A stretch of DNA of 64,000 bases from Berghia stephanieae (Eukaryota; Mollusca; Gastropoda; Nudibranchia; Aeolidiidae), in NCBI GenBank assembly GCA_034508935.3, contig CM067446.1, forward strand, positions 22,480,961 through 22,544,960, in the 5' to 3' direction. This document shows positions 1 through 38,059 of this stretch, piece by piece. Position 1 is the stretch's first letter. Each line of letters begins with the position of its first letter. Position numbers and translations under genes: made by a program. The notes beneath the pieces were generated by a model. The model searched no databases and was not told the DNA's origin. It saw only the letters and a list, made by a program, of their open reading frames with translations.

Positions 1-99
1 TGATTTTGTCCTTTGGCCAAAATAGATATCGGCTTGGACTGAATTGCTATCAATTTTCAAAGTTTAAGTCCTTTTTTTTTTCTTTGTTCACTCAATATT

Positions 100-625
100 T
101 TTGTTTTTAAGGGTTTTACGGCGCTTGCAACACATTTAATGCAAATATCAGTGCCACTTAAAAGGATGAAAATTGGAGAGCAAAACATTCTAGATGTACA
201 GTAAAAAGGACGAGGAAAAATTAAGACAAAGGGGAATGGTACTGGTACAAATAGGGAACAGATGTAGATTCCAAAAGCAAACAGTGTACTTAGTTTGAGA
301 TCACCTATAAGTCTCAACCAGACACTAGCACAAGATCCCACAAAGAGGAATACACTCAAATGTTAACAAATCAAGTTAAAAAAACCCCCAAAAACAGTAA
401 AATAAATTGAGATGATTTACAAGGAAAAAAAATATATTCTCCTAAAACTATTACTATACATTCAACGGTTTCCCTCCCAGCCAAGGACTCCCGCGGGGTT
501 CAGGACAAAACCTAGTAAGCTTATTCCAAGACAAAGGCAGAAAGCATCTTGGAAAACAGATACAGGGGTATAGAAGAAGACAGTGAGTACCTCCATGCCC
601 ACTATCGGAGGTCAGGAACTTGCTA
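100..625 (-). mobile_element. Family A short retroelement, copy A1
   Basis: Read on the minus strand, family A is about 510-530 bp. It begins CTGGGTGGGG and ends in a hairpin (GGCGCT/AGCGCC) followed by TAAAACCCTTAAAAAC and an A-rich tail. This copy keeps most of the body and the tail but has a decayed 5' end and a mutated hairpin. No open reading frame or tRNA-type promoter was seen in the family, so it is called a SINE-like or non-autonomous non-LTR element. Confidence 0.8.
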
Positions 626-885
626 CCAAGTATACATTGTGTTTCTTACATGATAGACACCAACCAACAATGACTCCTTAGATTCAATGAGTAGTGAATA
701 ACAAACCATGTTTATCTGTTTTTGGAGATTCATTATACAAACAACTGACATCTTTATTAAACATTTTGACACGTGCATTTATTTTACAATTTACATAAAA
801 TTTAGTTCATGTTAAAGGGACTTACACAAAGAAAGAAAGAAAGAAAAAACAAGAACAAACCAAAAACATACTTTCCCCCCACCCT
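626..885. other. Unannotated spacer
   Basis: AT-rich sequence with no recognised gene or repeat. Confidence 0.4.
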
Positions 886-1327
886 CTTTCCAAAAAAACA
901 TTTAGGTCATATCAGCGCCAGTTAAAAGGAAGAAAATCGGATAGTCAAAAAATTCTAGAATTACAATTAGAGCATCAAATAAAACGCAAGACAAATGGGG
1001 AAAGGTACAAATAGGGAACAGATATCGGTTCCAAAATCATCTATCATTGTGCATAGTTTGAGATCACCTAAAAGTCTCATCCAGCCACAAGCACAGGAGG
1101 ATCCCACTAGGAACACACACTCAAATGCTTAAATTAAATTTTTCAATTCAATAAACATAATACATAACAGAGAGATGATTTACAATGAAAAAATATCTCC
1201 CAAAACATTAACCATACACTTTACTGTTTCCCTCTCAGCCAGGGACTCCAGCCAAGATGAGGACAAAACCAAGAAATCGCATTCCAAGCCAATGACAAAG
1301 AGCAAGTTGGAAAACAGATACAGGGGT
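886..1327 (-). mobile_element. Family A, copy A2 (truncated)
   Basis: The body of family A from just inside the 3' hairpin to about 70 bp short of the 5' end. It abuts the tail of copy A3 directly. Confidence 0.75.
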
Positions 1328-1596
1328 ATTGTTTGTTTTTAAGGGATATACGGCACTTGCAACACATTAGGTCAAATCAGGAAGAAAATTGGATAGCAAA
1401 AACATTCTAGATATACATTTAAAAGGACTTACGGAAAAAGTAAGACATAGGGGAAATAGTTCAAATAGGGAACAGATGTACATTCCAAGAGCACACTATC
1501 AAAGTACTTAGTTTGAGATCACCTAAAAGTCTCACCCAGACTTATACAGGGGTATAGGAGACCTGCCCACTATGTGAGTTCAGGAACCCCACCCAG
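1328..1596 (-). mobile_element. Family A, copy A3 (internally deleted)
   Basis: It has the A-rich tail, a damaged hairpin and the 3' third of the body, then jumps to the 5' end (GGGTGGGGTTCCTGA on the minus strand). The middle of the element is missing. Confidence 0.75.
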
Positions 1597-1605
1597 ACAA
1601 AGATA

Positions 1606-2504
1606 GATGTTTTGTTTTTATTTGTTTTTAAGGGTTTTACGGCGCTTGCAACACATTAAGGTCATATCAGCGCCAGTAAAAAGGAAGAAAATGGGATAGT
1701 AAAAAGTTCTAGAACTACAATTAAAGCACAAAAGAAAAGGTAAGACAAAGGGGAATTGGTTCAAATAGGCAACAGATGTAGATTCCAAGAGCACACCGCC
1801 AAAGTACTTAGTTTGAGATCACCTAAAAGTCTCATCCAGACACAAGCACAGGTCCCAACTAAAAGGAATACACTCAAATGTTTACCAATCATATAATATA
1901 ATATGTAAACTAAACATAATACAATGCATAACAGAGAGATGATTTACAAGGAAAAAAATATCATCTCCCAAAACTATAACTATATTCGACTGTTTTTTGT
2001 TTTTTTTTGTTTGTTGCTTTAGGTCTCTTCCAACACAATTGAGGTTATATGAGAGACCGCTGAAACAAAAAAACAAGCAATCTAACAAAAATAGTACAAA
2101 TGTAAATCAAAATCATAACCTAAAGATATCATAAGCTAAATTATAAATAACCAAGAACAAACAGGCAGAAGATTTACAGAAAAAAAAAATATCCCCTGTC
2201 AAAAATACAATCACAAACCAAAGAAGCAGGATAGGCTAGTAAAGAGAAGAAGAAACGACATCACTATCGGATCGTACACCCATGCGAACATCATAGGTAT
2301 ATGATTCAAGGGTGATGTTCCCATCCAACCACCCGCTATTCGACTGTTTCCCTCCCAGCCAAGGAACTCCGGCAAGGATCAGGACAAAACTATGAAATCT
2401 CATTCCAAGATAATGACAGGAAACAATTGGAAAACGGGTATGGGGGATAGAAGACACAGCATGTACCTCCCTGCCCACTATGGGAGGTCAGGATCCCCAC
2501 CCAG
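1606..2504 (-). mobile_element. Family A, copy A4, split by a family B insertion
   Basis: A nearly full family A copy with intact hairpin, interrupted at 1993-2336 by family B. The host target TATTCGACTG is repeated on both sides of the insert. A4 itself is flanked by AGACAAAGATA. Confidence 0.85.
1993..2336 (-). mobile_element. Family B short retroelement, copy B1 (nested in A4)
   Basis: Read on the minus strand, family B is about 330-345 bp. It begins GCGGGTGGTTGGATGGGAGC and ends in a hairpin GGTCTCT/AGAGACC followed by TAAAGCAACAAA and T/C/A-rich tail repeats. The target duplication TATTCGACTG (1983-1992 and 2337-2346) proves insertion into A4. Part of the body resembles family A. Confidence 0.88.
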
Positions 2505-2515
2505 AGACAAAGATA

Positions 2516-2850
2516 TTTTTTTTGTTTGTTTGCTGCTTTAGGTCTCTTCCAACACAATTGAGGTTATATGAGAGACCGCTGAAACAAAAAAACAAGCAAT
2601 CTAACAAAAATAGTACAAATGTCAATCAAAATCATAACCTAAAGATATAAGCTAAATTATAAATAACCAAGAACAAACAGGCAGAAGATTTACAGAAAAA
2701 AAATATCCCCTGTCAAAAATACAATCACAAACCAAAGAAGCAGGATAGGCTAGTAAAGAGAAGAAGAAACGACATCACTATCGGATCGTACACCCATGCG
2801 AACATCATAGGTATATGATTCAAGGGTGATGCTCCCATCCAACCACCCGC
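2516..2850 (-). mobile_element. Family B, copy B2
   Basis: A full-length B copy with intact hairpin, flanked by an 11-bp target duplication AGACAAAGATA (2505-2515 and 2851-2861). Confidence 0.88.
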
Positions 2851-2861
2851 AGACAAAGATA

Positions 2862-3340
2862 GAAACCAACTCAGAAAACAGAAATAGAAATAGGGAGGAT
2901 TACGACAATTAAAATAAACTGTAAAGTATATATAAAAAATATTTGAGGTGAACACAATTTTGATAAATGATCATATAGAAAATAAATTAAATTATACGAG
3001 GGTAAACAGTATAAAAATGCATTGGATTATACATGTTAACGTGACATTCACAGGAAGCTTAAACTTCGAAAGGTTGTAGGGGAATGCAACAATATAATTC
3101 TTGCAATTTGTAAATCAAGCCATGTGCTACTTAAGAAAAAGATGGTTGATTTTACAATAATACGAAAAAAAAATAAATAAAGCAAATAAGAAAAAAAAAC
3201 CCAACAGAATTCCTCAATGTAAAATGAAATTCAAATAAATAATACAATAATACTTTTGATTGTTTGAAAAGATTGACTTATGTAGAACAGTTAAACAAAA
3301 GAACATAACTGATCATGGCTCGGACAAAATTTATGTTTTT
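2862..3340. other. Unannotated AT-rich spacer
   Basis: No gene or known repeat recognised. Several A-rich runs. Confidence 0.4.
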
Positions 3341-3846
3341 AGTTTTTGTTTTTAAGGGTTTTACGGCGCTTGCAACACATTTAGGTTATATCAGCGCCAG
3401 TAAAAAGGACGAAAATGAGATAGTAAAAAGTTATAGAATTACAATTAAAGCACCCAAGAGAAAGTAAGACAAAGGGGAACTGGGAACAAATAAGGATCAG
3501 CTGTAGATTCCAAGAGCATACCACCAATGTACTTAGTTTGAGATCACCTATAAGTCTCATCCGGACACAAGAACAAAATTCAACAAAGAGGAATACACTC
3601 AAATGCTTACACATTCAAAATAACAAATATAATAATACATAACAGAGAGATGATTTACAAGGAAAAAAATATCATCTCCCAAAACAATAACTATGCATTT
3701 GACTCTTTCCCTTCCAGCCAGGACAAAACCAAGTAATCTCATTCCAAGACAAAGAGAGAAATCATGTTGGAAAACAGATAGAAGGGGATAGAAGACACAG
3801 TATGTACCTCCCTGCCCACTACGGGAGGTCAGGAACCCCACCCAGA
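3341..3846 (-). mobile_element. Family A, copy A5
   Basis: A full-length copy with one of the cleanest hairpins: GGCGCT, loop ATATAACCTAAATGTGTTG and AGCGCC on the minus strand. Confidence 0.85.
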
Positions 3847-4025
3847 TCCCAAAACTATAAATTTGACCGTTTCCCTCCCAGCCAAGAAATCAGGCCAGGG
3901 TCAGGACAAAACCAAATAATCTCATTCCAAGACAACGACAGAAAGCAATTGGAAAACAGATACAGGGGGATAGAAGACACAGCAAGTACCTCCTTGCTCA
4001 CTATGGGAGGTGGGAACCCCACCCA
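3847..4025 (-). mobile_element. Family A, fragment A6
   Basis: Only the 5' third of family A, joined directly to the 5' end of A5. It lacks the hairpin and tail. Confidence 0.75.
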
Positions 4026-4744
4026 GCAGTCAAGGTTACATCTAATTCTAATCAACTATTAGCAGCAGAGGTCATGATGAATATCTATCACCATGTTGAT
4101 GTTCTAATCTGTATGTAGAGTTCAGAAACTTGTCGAAAGATGAATTGGTGATGAGACAAAGGACAGCTCCAGTTGTAATGCGTAGACTGTGGAACACGAA
4201 AATGAAACGGTTAGATCAATGTGATCAACAAACTTTTAAAAAGACCCCAAAAAAACATAAAAAACCCCAAAGTAACAATATATTAACATTAAAAATAAAC
4301 TGCAATAAACAGTGATATCCAAATCGTATCAATTTCCAAGTTATTTAGTTTCCATTTTATTTTTAAAAATCTTTTAACGCTTCAACAGCCATACATAATT
4401 TCTCTAGAATTATTACTTTTTCTGTCATCACTAAGAAATCTATCAGCAATATGACTTGGACCTCACTGTTTTCACCAAAACAGGAACTATAATGTTGCGT
4501 GGCTGTGAGAGTGCTCTTAGTGAAAAACAATAAAGAGGAAAATTGAATCTAGAATGCAAAGGGTTAAGCTTGTTGACTACAAATATAATGAAAAAAACAA
4601 AACAAAAATTATAAAAACAAAACAAAAACCAAAAACTAAGAACTAAATAAAACAAGATGTTACTTGTGAGTAAATATTACAGATGAGTATTAGAATTGTG
4701 TTATCCTCTCCCATCTCCCTCTTCCCGCCCATTCCATAAAGTGA
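4026..4744. other. Unannotated region before a transposase relic
   Basis: No recognisable gene. A short plus-strand frame at 4130-4315 (basic, with RRLWNTKMKRLDQCDQ) has no family I can name and may be part of the decayed transposon that follows. Confidence 0.35.
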
Positions 4745-6027
4745 ATGATACCACTAAGGAGTATTACAATGTCACATATAAGCAGGCAGAATGGAATGAC
4801 TCAATTTGAGTTGATAATGACACCAAGAACAAGAAATTTACTTCATTGGTCTGTTAATAGTAAAAATTACCACAAGGCCCCTAGAGCCAAAGCTTTTCCC
4901 GAATATCTAGTGGATAAAGATGGCTGTCTCAACATTTGTCAGCTATGACAGCACTTGGCTTACACATGGACACAAGTCTTTGATTGCATTTGATGTTCTG
5001 ACAGGGTTGGTCATTGATGCTCATGTCTTTAGCCAACATTATCAAAAATGTTCTCGGCTACCTGCTAAACAGAAGGTGGAGATGACTGATGTGAGTCAGT
5101 TTGAGAGGTGGTGTGAGCAGCACATTGCATCGGATTCTTGTCACAGAAACTTTCATGGTATTTCAGGGATGAAGGAAGTAATGGGTGCAGAAACTTCATC
5201 GCAGATGTAAACTCTAAGGTGCACAACTGAGTCTGCGATATTATGCCATAAAGAGGAGTGCATCATTCATGTCAGCAAACGTCTGGGGATTGCACTTTGT
5301 AATTAGGTGTTGGATTGCAGCAAGTAAAAGACCACCTTAGGGGCCAGGGACATGGCCGGTTGACTGCAAATGCTATCAGAAGGCTTTGCATCTACTACAA
5401 TCGGGCCGTTTGTACTCACAACACTGCTGTTGAAATGAGGAAGGCGATTCTAGCAAGCCTAGAGGCTACTCAACTGATGACAACACTCAGCACAGATACT
5501 GTCCCCCTGGTCCAGGTTCGTGGTGCTTCTACAAAAATGCTCTTGTAGATCACAGGTTACCATTCGAACATCGGAATAGAGTTCACACTCCTCTTGACTA
5601 CAACCTTCTCCACGAACATCTCTGGCCAATTTATGAACGCTTCTCATCAGATGCCCTTCTTATTTGCTGTGAACAACATGCCACACAGAACAGCAACGAA
5701 AACTTCCACAGCTTTGTGTGGTCCAAATGCAGCAAATCATCCATCCACAGTCATGAATGTGTTGAGTTTGCCCTTTACTCTGCTGCAGGAGAGTTCAACT
5801 TTGGACCGACCTTCACTCTGCAACTTCAGACCTTGCTTGACGTTTTGCATGGTGAGAACTCTGCTCAGCTGGCTGTGATGAAAGTCAAGAAGCGACTCAA
5901 TAAAAGCCACGAGAAGCATCAGGCAGCTGAGAAACAACGCAGAAAGAAGAGGAAAGAGGCCATTATCTTGGCTCAGACTGAAGCAGAGGAAGGGAAATGT
6001 GCGGCATATGCCCACGGCATGTTCTAA
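4745..6027 (+). pseudogene. Mutator-like transposase relic
   Basis: Several plus-strand frames in series match the invertebrate Mutator-like transposase family. YDSTWLTHGHKSL with DVLTGLVIDAHVFSQHYQKC is the N-terminal RNase H-fold strand with the first acidic residue. Next come HRNFHGISGMKEV, HVSKRLGIAL, RGQGHGRLTANAIRRL, PPGPGSWCFYKNAL and IYERFSSDALLICCEQ with NSNENFHSFVW. A basic tail ends at a stop at 6025-6027. The frame changes near 4930, between 5210 and 5315, near 5470 and near 5700. The segment between the first Asp block and HVSKRLG is too short, so the middle acidic residue region appears deleted. It is a non-functional DNA transposon. No terminal inverted repeats were identified. 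Confidence 0.82.
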
Positions 6028-7498
6028 CAAGTGGATTACTTTTGTTTTTGTGAGTATGTATTATACCAATTTTGCACTCTACTCATCTCATCTTGAATAT
6101 ATATATATATAATTTTTTAAAGTCTCTTCATCTTTTGCTGTTTTTTTTTATGTCACATGATCTGGGCTTCCATTTTTAGGTGAGAGGATATTTTCAAGCA
6201 TAGGTGGGACTTACATGAAGAAATTTAGTACTCTGACTTTTAAATGTGTTTTTCTCAAAACTGTAATTTTTGTCACTAAAAACCCCAATCCTCCCTCAAT
6301 TTTCAACCAATCTTCTTCACACTTTTTACAAATGAGCGTCCTCTAGAAGCTGGATAAAAATTAAAAAATCTACAAATTTTAATTTAAAAAAAAAAAAAAA
6401 AATCGGGATTCTAGAGCCTCTTCATTTTCCTCTCATCTACCTGTGGCCAAAATATTATGGCAATCGGTTGATAATCAAAACAGCATTAGGCTTTTAAAGG
6501 ATTGTTGTTTATTTTCCAATAAGGCATTGTTTCCATAACAATGCGCAACTTTTTTCGAAAAAAGTTGTATGCAATCGTCCTTCCCAAGCATATACATTAT
6601 GACTGTGCATAGAGGTTAAGAATATTTCATCAAATAAAAAAAAAAATGACCCTTTAGTGTCACTTGAATTTTGAGGAGGAAATATTAACTTTAACAGAAT
6701 GTTAAGATGCTTTTTGAATTCTGCAGGTCCGGTTTCCTATAATGTGTGATATTTTTCTTCTATCTGCATTATTTCGAGAGATATTTAATCTATTATGCAT
6801 TTTGCTCATAATTTTAATTATTTTTCTGCCAATAATCAAAATTGCATGTTCCCTGGTGTTCACTTCTTTATTTTACAAAGACCATTTGAAGAAAATGTCT
6901 GAAAAAAATTGGACCTCTTCCCTGGAGTAATCTTTACCCGTTGATGTGAATTACATGTCATAATGCATGATCATTTAATATATGGAATATGCTATTTCGA
7001 AATGTGTTCGCGATTGTTTTGGGCTAATTTTAACAGACTGTAGATTTATGAAAAAATTTGTGTCTGGTTCAAATCTTGTTAACTTTTATTTATCTAGTCA
7101 ATGTTTCGCAAGTATAAGAAATCTTTTTGGTGTTTATTTACATGACGTCAAATTTGGAACGGTTTCTTACATCAATTGGCAAGAAAAATAAGTTCTTGAA
7201 CAATATATTTGCTCTCTCTTTCTTATTTATGTATGGATTTTCAATATTTTAAAACATGCTTTCGATGACTATCAGAATGCTTTATGAATATAGAAAGAAA
7301 AATCCAGTTTAAATATTTATAAATTGTCTCTTGTGGTACCTATTATAATGTGTCAAAATACGTGATTATCATATGTTTTGTACAGCCACTCGCTGGCTTA
7401 TTTGTTCAATAAAGACAAATAAGACAAATAAAAGTTGAAAAAAATGCAACTCAAAACAAATCCCCAACAAAAAAATAACACATTGGAACAATCATTGA
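6028..7498. other. Unannotated AT-rich region, possible LINE 3' end near 7.4 kb
   Basis: No gene recognised. At about 7380-7435 the plus strand reads GTACAGCCACTCGCTGGCTT, then TTCAATAAAGACAAATAAGA. This resembles the 3' tail with poly(A) signal of CR1/L2-type LINEs. The missing last GGCX exon could be here but was not seen. Confidence 0.35.
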
Positions 7499-7499
7499 T

Positions 7500-7583
<84 letters not shown>

Positions 7584-7930
7584 GTACATTTATATAGCGC
7601 ATATGTCGAAGCTTCGAAGCGCTTCACATAACATAATACACATACATAAACATACATAACAAACTTAACTGAATGTATACACGAGTGCACACACACACAT
7701 ACACACACACACAAACACGAAGGTATGCGCTTTGCAATAATTCCTGGCATAATCAAATTCAAATACTTCCCAAAGAGATAGGTTTTCAGTTTATTTTTGA
7801 ATTTATCAACGCTGCTTTCAAGTCTGACTGACAGTGGGAGTGAATTCCAAGTGATAGGGCCTACTTTACTGACTGATCTATCGCCAAAACGTTTAAGATT
7901 AGTTTTTGGAATTTGAAGGTGATACAATTT
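7499..7930 (-). mobile_element. LINE 3' end (CR1/L2-type reverse transcriptase C-terminus)
   Basis: Minus-strand translation gives the motif GDRSVSKVGPITWNSLPLSV followed by LKTYLFGKYLN, typical of the extreme C-terminus of CR1/L2-group LINE ORF2. The 3' UTR ends with AAGCGCTTCGAAGC, then ATATGCGCTATATAAATG, and a (ATT)n tail (7503-7581). It is 5'-truncated and lies about 40 bp beyond the exon 14 donor of GGCX. Confidence 0.85.
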
Positions 7931-7970
7931 TGAGGACCTGAGATTAAGAAAAATGAATCCATTGAATTAC

Positions 7971-34384
<26,414 letters not shown>

Positions 34385-34529
34385 CTGAAAAGGGAGGAAA
34401 CGCGTATAAAAAAAAGAAAAAAAAGAAAGAGAGGGTTGTTGAGCTTCCTCTTCTTTTCCATTCTCCTATTTTTGCTCCCTTTTCACTTCATAGTAAATTT
34501 AAGCATCCCTTCATTTCCCATCCTCATCC

Positions 34530-34816
34530 CCCACGTCGTCGTAACCACCACCACCACCATTTCCGCTTCCTCCCCCTCCTCCTACTCTTCTTCTTCTTGC
34601 CCTTGTTCCACCTCCCTTTCATCGTCTTAAATATTGACCCATCCTCAACACCAACTGCTACTGCTTCTACTCCCCCCCCCCCCCCCCCCATTACTACTGC
34701 TATTACAACAACGACAACAACAACCTACTTCTACTACCACTCTTCCTCCTACTATAACTCCTCTTCCTACTACTACTACTACATACTACTACCCCTCCTC
34801 CTCCTCCTACTACTAG
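34530..34816. repeat. Pyrimidine and TAC-rich tract upstream of GGCX
   Basis: Mixed CCT, CTT, ACC, TAC and C-run sequence. It lies upstream of the probable 5' splice region of GGCX; no promoter element was recognised in it. Confidence 0.6.
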
Positions 34817-35171
34817 AATTGATTTGCATATCCAATTTAACGGGAATCGGATAATATAACAGGAATATCGCTCTGATCCCCACCATCCCTGTCTGTTATA
34901 TCAGATTTCCACTGTATAATCGTTTTTGTTCAATGGTTTTTAGTATTTGTAATGAAATATTCTCGTACATTATAATGAAATGTACTCGTACAACCCAAAA
35001 CGATATCATGAGTTGTGAGAGCCTACCTGAGAATAGAATGATGGAAATCATGCAGACAAACTTCTAGAATACATTGGGGTCGTAAATGATTTCTGAGGAA
35101 ATGAAAAGAAAAATACAATAAATGTGCGGATTTAAACGATATCATGCAGTATATGATGATAATGTTTAGTG

Positions 35172-35255
35172 TGGCACCGTGGCTCTGTACCCGTCTTGTC
35201 ACTAAGACAAGTATAGTTAAGCATGGTCAGTATGCGGGTGGGTGACAGTCATCGC
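35172..35255 (+). other. 5S rRNA-derived fragment
   Basis: CCGTCTTGTCAC, AGTTAAGCA and then GGTCAGTATGCGGGTGGGTG-AC follow the order and spacing of the 5S rRNA internal promoter region (GTTAAGC, GGTCAGTACTTGGATGGGTG), with about 11 nt lost between box A and the rest. It is either a 5S pseudogene or the head of a 5S-derived SINE. Confidence 0.6.
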
Positions 35256-35564
35256 AGAAAATTCTGGTCCAGTAAAACACTTACAGATTATTACACCACT
35301 CGGCTTGGGTGTGAATAAGTACCTGACTATTGACAGTAACGACATTGAAACAGTGTTGGTACAAGAAAGACGCACAACAGGCGACTAGTACTGTATAAAT
35401 TGGAATATGGTAGCATATAGCCCGCTGAGGAATAATTGAAACATTGTGGAGCGCATTGAGCATGGTAAAATCCTTGGAGTCTCATGTTTGAGAGTTTTGA
35501 CAATATGAGGCTATTTTAATTTATATTATTTGAAGGACGAGTTTTCTGCAGTTGTAGCAGCAGC

Positions 35565-35595
35565 ATTAGTGGTAGTAGTAGTAGTAGTAGTAGTA

Positions 35596-35639
<44 letters not shown>

Positions 35640-35698
35640 ATAGCAATAGCAATAGCAAAAGTAATAGTAAGTAGTAGTAGTAGTAGTAGTAGTAGTAG

Positions 35699-35730
<32 letters not shown>

Positions 35731-35748
35731 CGTAGTAATAGTTACTGT
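35565..35748. repeat. (GTA)n microsatellite
   Basis: GTA units with interruptions, at the 3' tail of the SINE next to it. Confidence 0.9.
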
Positions 35749-36060
35749 AGTAGTGAAAAGAAAAATTGAACTTTTATATAGCGCAATATCCACTAAACGT
35801 GCTCAAAGCGCTTTACAATGGATCCCTGGCCAACAGCAACACTTATGTAGGACATGACATGACGCCGGTTACGCGATATTAAAACTTTTTCGGACAGAGA
35901 CTACGCTGTTAACGGCCAGGTACTCATTTTGCACCTGAGTACGTTGAGAGAAAGTAAAGAGTCTTTTCCAAGGACTCAACTATGCGCCAAGCGAGGCTCG
36001 AACCCAGGACCTACCGATCCCAAAGAGAGTGTCATACCACAAGACCACATAGCCGCACAA
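35749..36060 (-). mobile_element. Full-length tRNA-derived SINE with LINE-like tail
   Basis: Read on the minus strand: a tRNA-like head (GGTCTTGTGGTATGAC as A box, CTGGGTTCGAGCC as B box), a body, then a tail with AAAGCGCTTTGAGC and ATTGCGCTATATAAAAG. The tail layout matches the LINE 3' end at 7.5 kb. It is flanked on both sides by (TAG)n. Confidence 0.82.
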
Positions 36061-36063
36061 GTA

Positions 36064-36151
<88 letters not shown>
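36061..36151. repeat. (GTA)n microsatellite
   Basis: About 90 bp of GTA units; the last ten bases form the left target duplication of B5. Confidence 0.9.
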
Positions 36152-36499
36152 TTTATTTATTTATTTATTTTTTTTTTTTGTTGCTTTAGGTCTCTTCCAA
36201 CACAATTGAGGTTATATGAGAGACCGCTGAAACAAAAAAACAAGCAATCTAACAAAAATAGTACAAATGTAAATCAAAATCATAACCTAAAGATATAAGC
36301 TAAATTATAAATAACCAAGAACAAACAGGCAGAAGATTTACAGAAAAAAAAATATCCCCTGTCAAAAATACAATCACAAACCAAAGAAGCAGGCTAGGCT
36401 AGTAAAGAGAAGAAGAAACGACATCACTATCGGATCGTACACCCATGCGAACATCATAGGTATATGATTCAAGGGTGATGCTCCCATCCAACCACCCGC
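36152..36499 (-). mobile_element. Family B, copy B5, inside a GTA microsatellite
   Basis: Full-length B. The 10-bp target duplication GTAGTGGTAG lies at 36142-36151 and 36500-36509. Confidence 0.88.
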
Positions 36500-36535
36500 G
36501 TAGTGGTAGTGGTAGTGGTAGTAGTAGTAGTAGTA

Positions 36536-36614
<79 letters not shown>

Positions 36615-36651
36615 TGTAGTAATAATAATAACAATAATAATAATAATAATA

Positions 36652-36710
<59 letters not shown>

Positions 36711-36711
36711 T
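36500..36711. repeat. (GTA)n(AAT)n microsatellite
   Basis: Right half of the tract split by B5, changing from GTA to AAT units. Confidence 0.9.
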
Positions 36712-36934
36712 AGTTTTCCCCGGTCAAATGTCAACATTGCAAACTTAAGAATCCACATGCGAATTCAATTGTCCGCGTAGAAAGCTCACAATATGTCAAT
36801 GAATGCAACTTCAAATTTCAACATGAAAGATAGAAAGAAAAAACCCCCCGACAAAAAACCAACAATCAAACGAGTGATGAAAGGTCCAAAGATTTATCCC
36901 CGTCTCATCTATAAAGATTAAATGATGACTGTTT

Positions 36935-37400
36935 TCCATCAACCATCGTAGTTTAAGCGGTTAGTTGCATCAGAATTTCTTTCTGCCGGTGGGTCTTCCA
37001 GCTTCTTTGTCGTTATTACTGTCCATCAAGGCAATTTGTCAGCGATGTACTCGATATCTGGGGTTCATCAAGTAGATAGTCTTGTACGCAATCCCCGATT
37101 GATTTGATGTAGCGTAAGAGCTGGGTGTTCATTAATGTTGTCGGTTGATTTGTTTCATCATAATATCGTTAACTTTGTTGTATGGTTTGCCTTCACAAGG
37201 TATGCCACTGTACCATCATTATTCATCCCACGTTTTACGATTTTGTATGCAGAGTATTTCTTTTTATGTTCAGCAAACGAGCAAGCTCTATATAATCATC
37301 ACCTCTTTGAAAAGCGTCATACAACCTTGTTTTGCTTCAAGCGCCGAGCGAAACCTTGGTGTAGTTATTCATTATTAAATAGTGTGCTGATAGTAGATAT
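36935..37400 (-). pseudogene. DNA transposase fragment with helix-turn-helix
   Basis: Minus-strand frames in series read FQRGDDYIELARLLNIKRNT, YKIVKRGMNNDGTVA, EHPALTLHQINRGLR and KKLEDPPAERNSDAT. This resembles the N-terminal DNA-binding part of a Tc1-like DDE transposase family of marine invertebrates. Frame changes and stops are frequent, and the catalytic part is missing. Confidence 0.6.
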
Positions 37401-37529
37401 GAAACTGTTACTTGAATTCTCAGGACAAACAATGCAAATAAATATGACAATCAAGAATGGATACCGAGAACAATTACGTCACTTGTAACATGGTACATTC
37501 AAACACTCGTTTTGTTTTGAGGATATTTA

Positions 37530-38059
37530 TGTTTGTTTTTAAGGGTTTTACGGCGCTTGCAGCACCTTAAGGTCACATCAGCGCCAGTATAATAGAGGAA
37601 GAAAATGGGATAGTAAAAAGTTATGGAATTACAATCAAAGCAACCAATAAAAGGTAAGCCAAAGGGAATTGGTTCAAATAGGAAACAGATGTAGATTCCA
37701 AGAGCACACTATCAAAAAGCTTAGTTTGAGATCACCTAAAAGTCTCATCCAGACACAAGCACAGGTCCACACTAAGAGGGATACACTCAAATGTTTACAA
37801 ATCCTATATAATATCTAAACAAAACATAATACAATGCATAACAGAGAGAAGATTTACAAGGAAAATAATATCATCTCCCAAAACTAACTATATATTTGAC
37901 TGTTTCTCTCCCAGCTAGGGTATCCAGCCAGGGCCAGGACAAAACCAAGTAATTTCATCCCAAGACAACGACAGAAAGCGTTGGAAAACAGATATAAGGG
38001 GATAGAAGACACAGTAAGTGCCTCCCTGCCCACTATGGGAGGTCAGGAACACCGCCCAG
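37530..38059 (-). mobile_element. Family A, copy A8
   Basis: Full-length, with a 12-bp target duplication TGAGGATATTTA (37518-37529 and 38060-38071). Confidence 0.88.

Noticed and set aside
100-3846. Minus-strand frames of 60-100 residues starting M-FLFVG or MGREVHAVSS
   Set aside because: They fall inside families A and B, differ in frame between copies and show no protein conservation.
36935-37400. Plus-strand frame of 117 residues at 37135-37488 as a gene
   Set aside because: The minus strand of the same stretch carries transposase-like motifs. The plus frame shows no family features.
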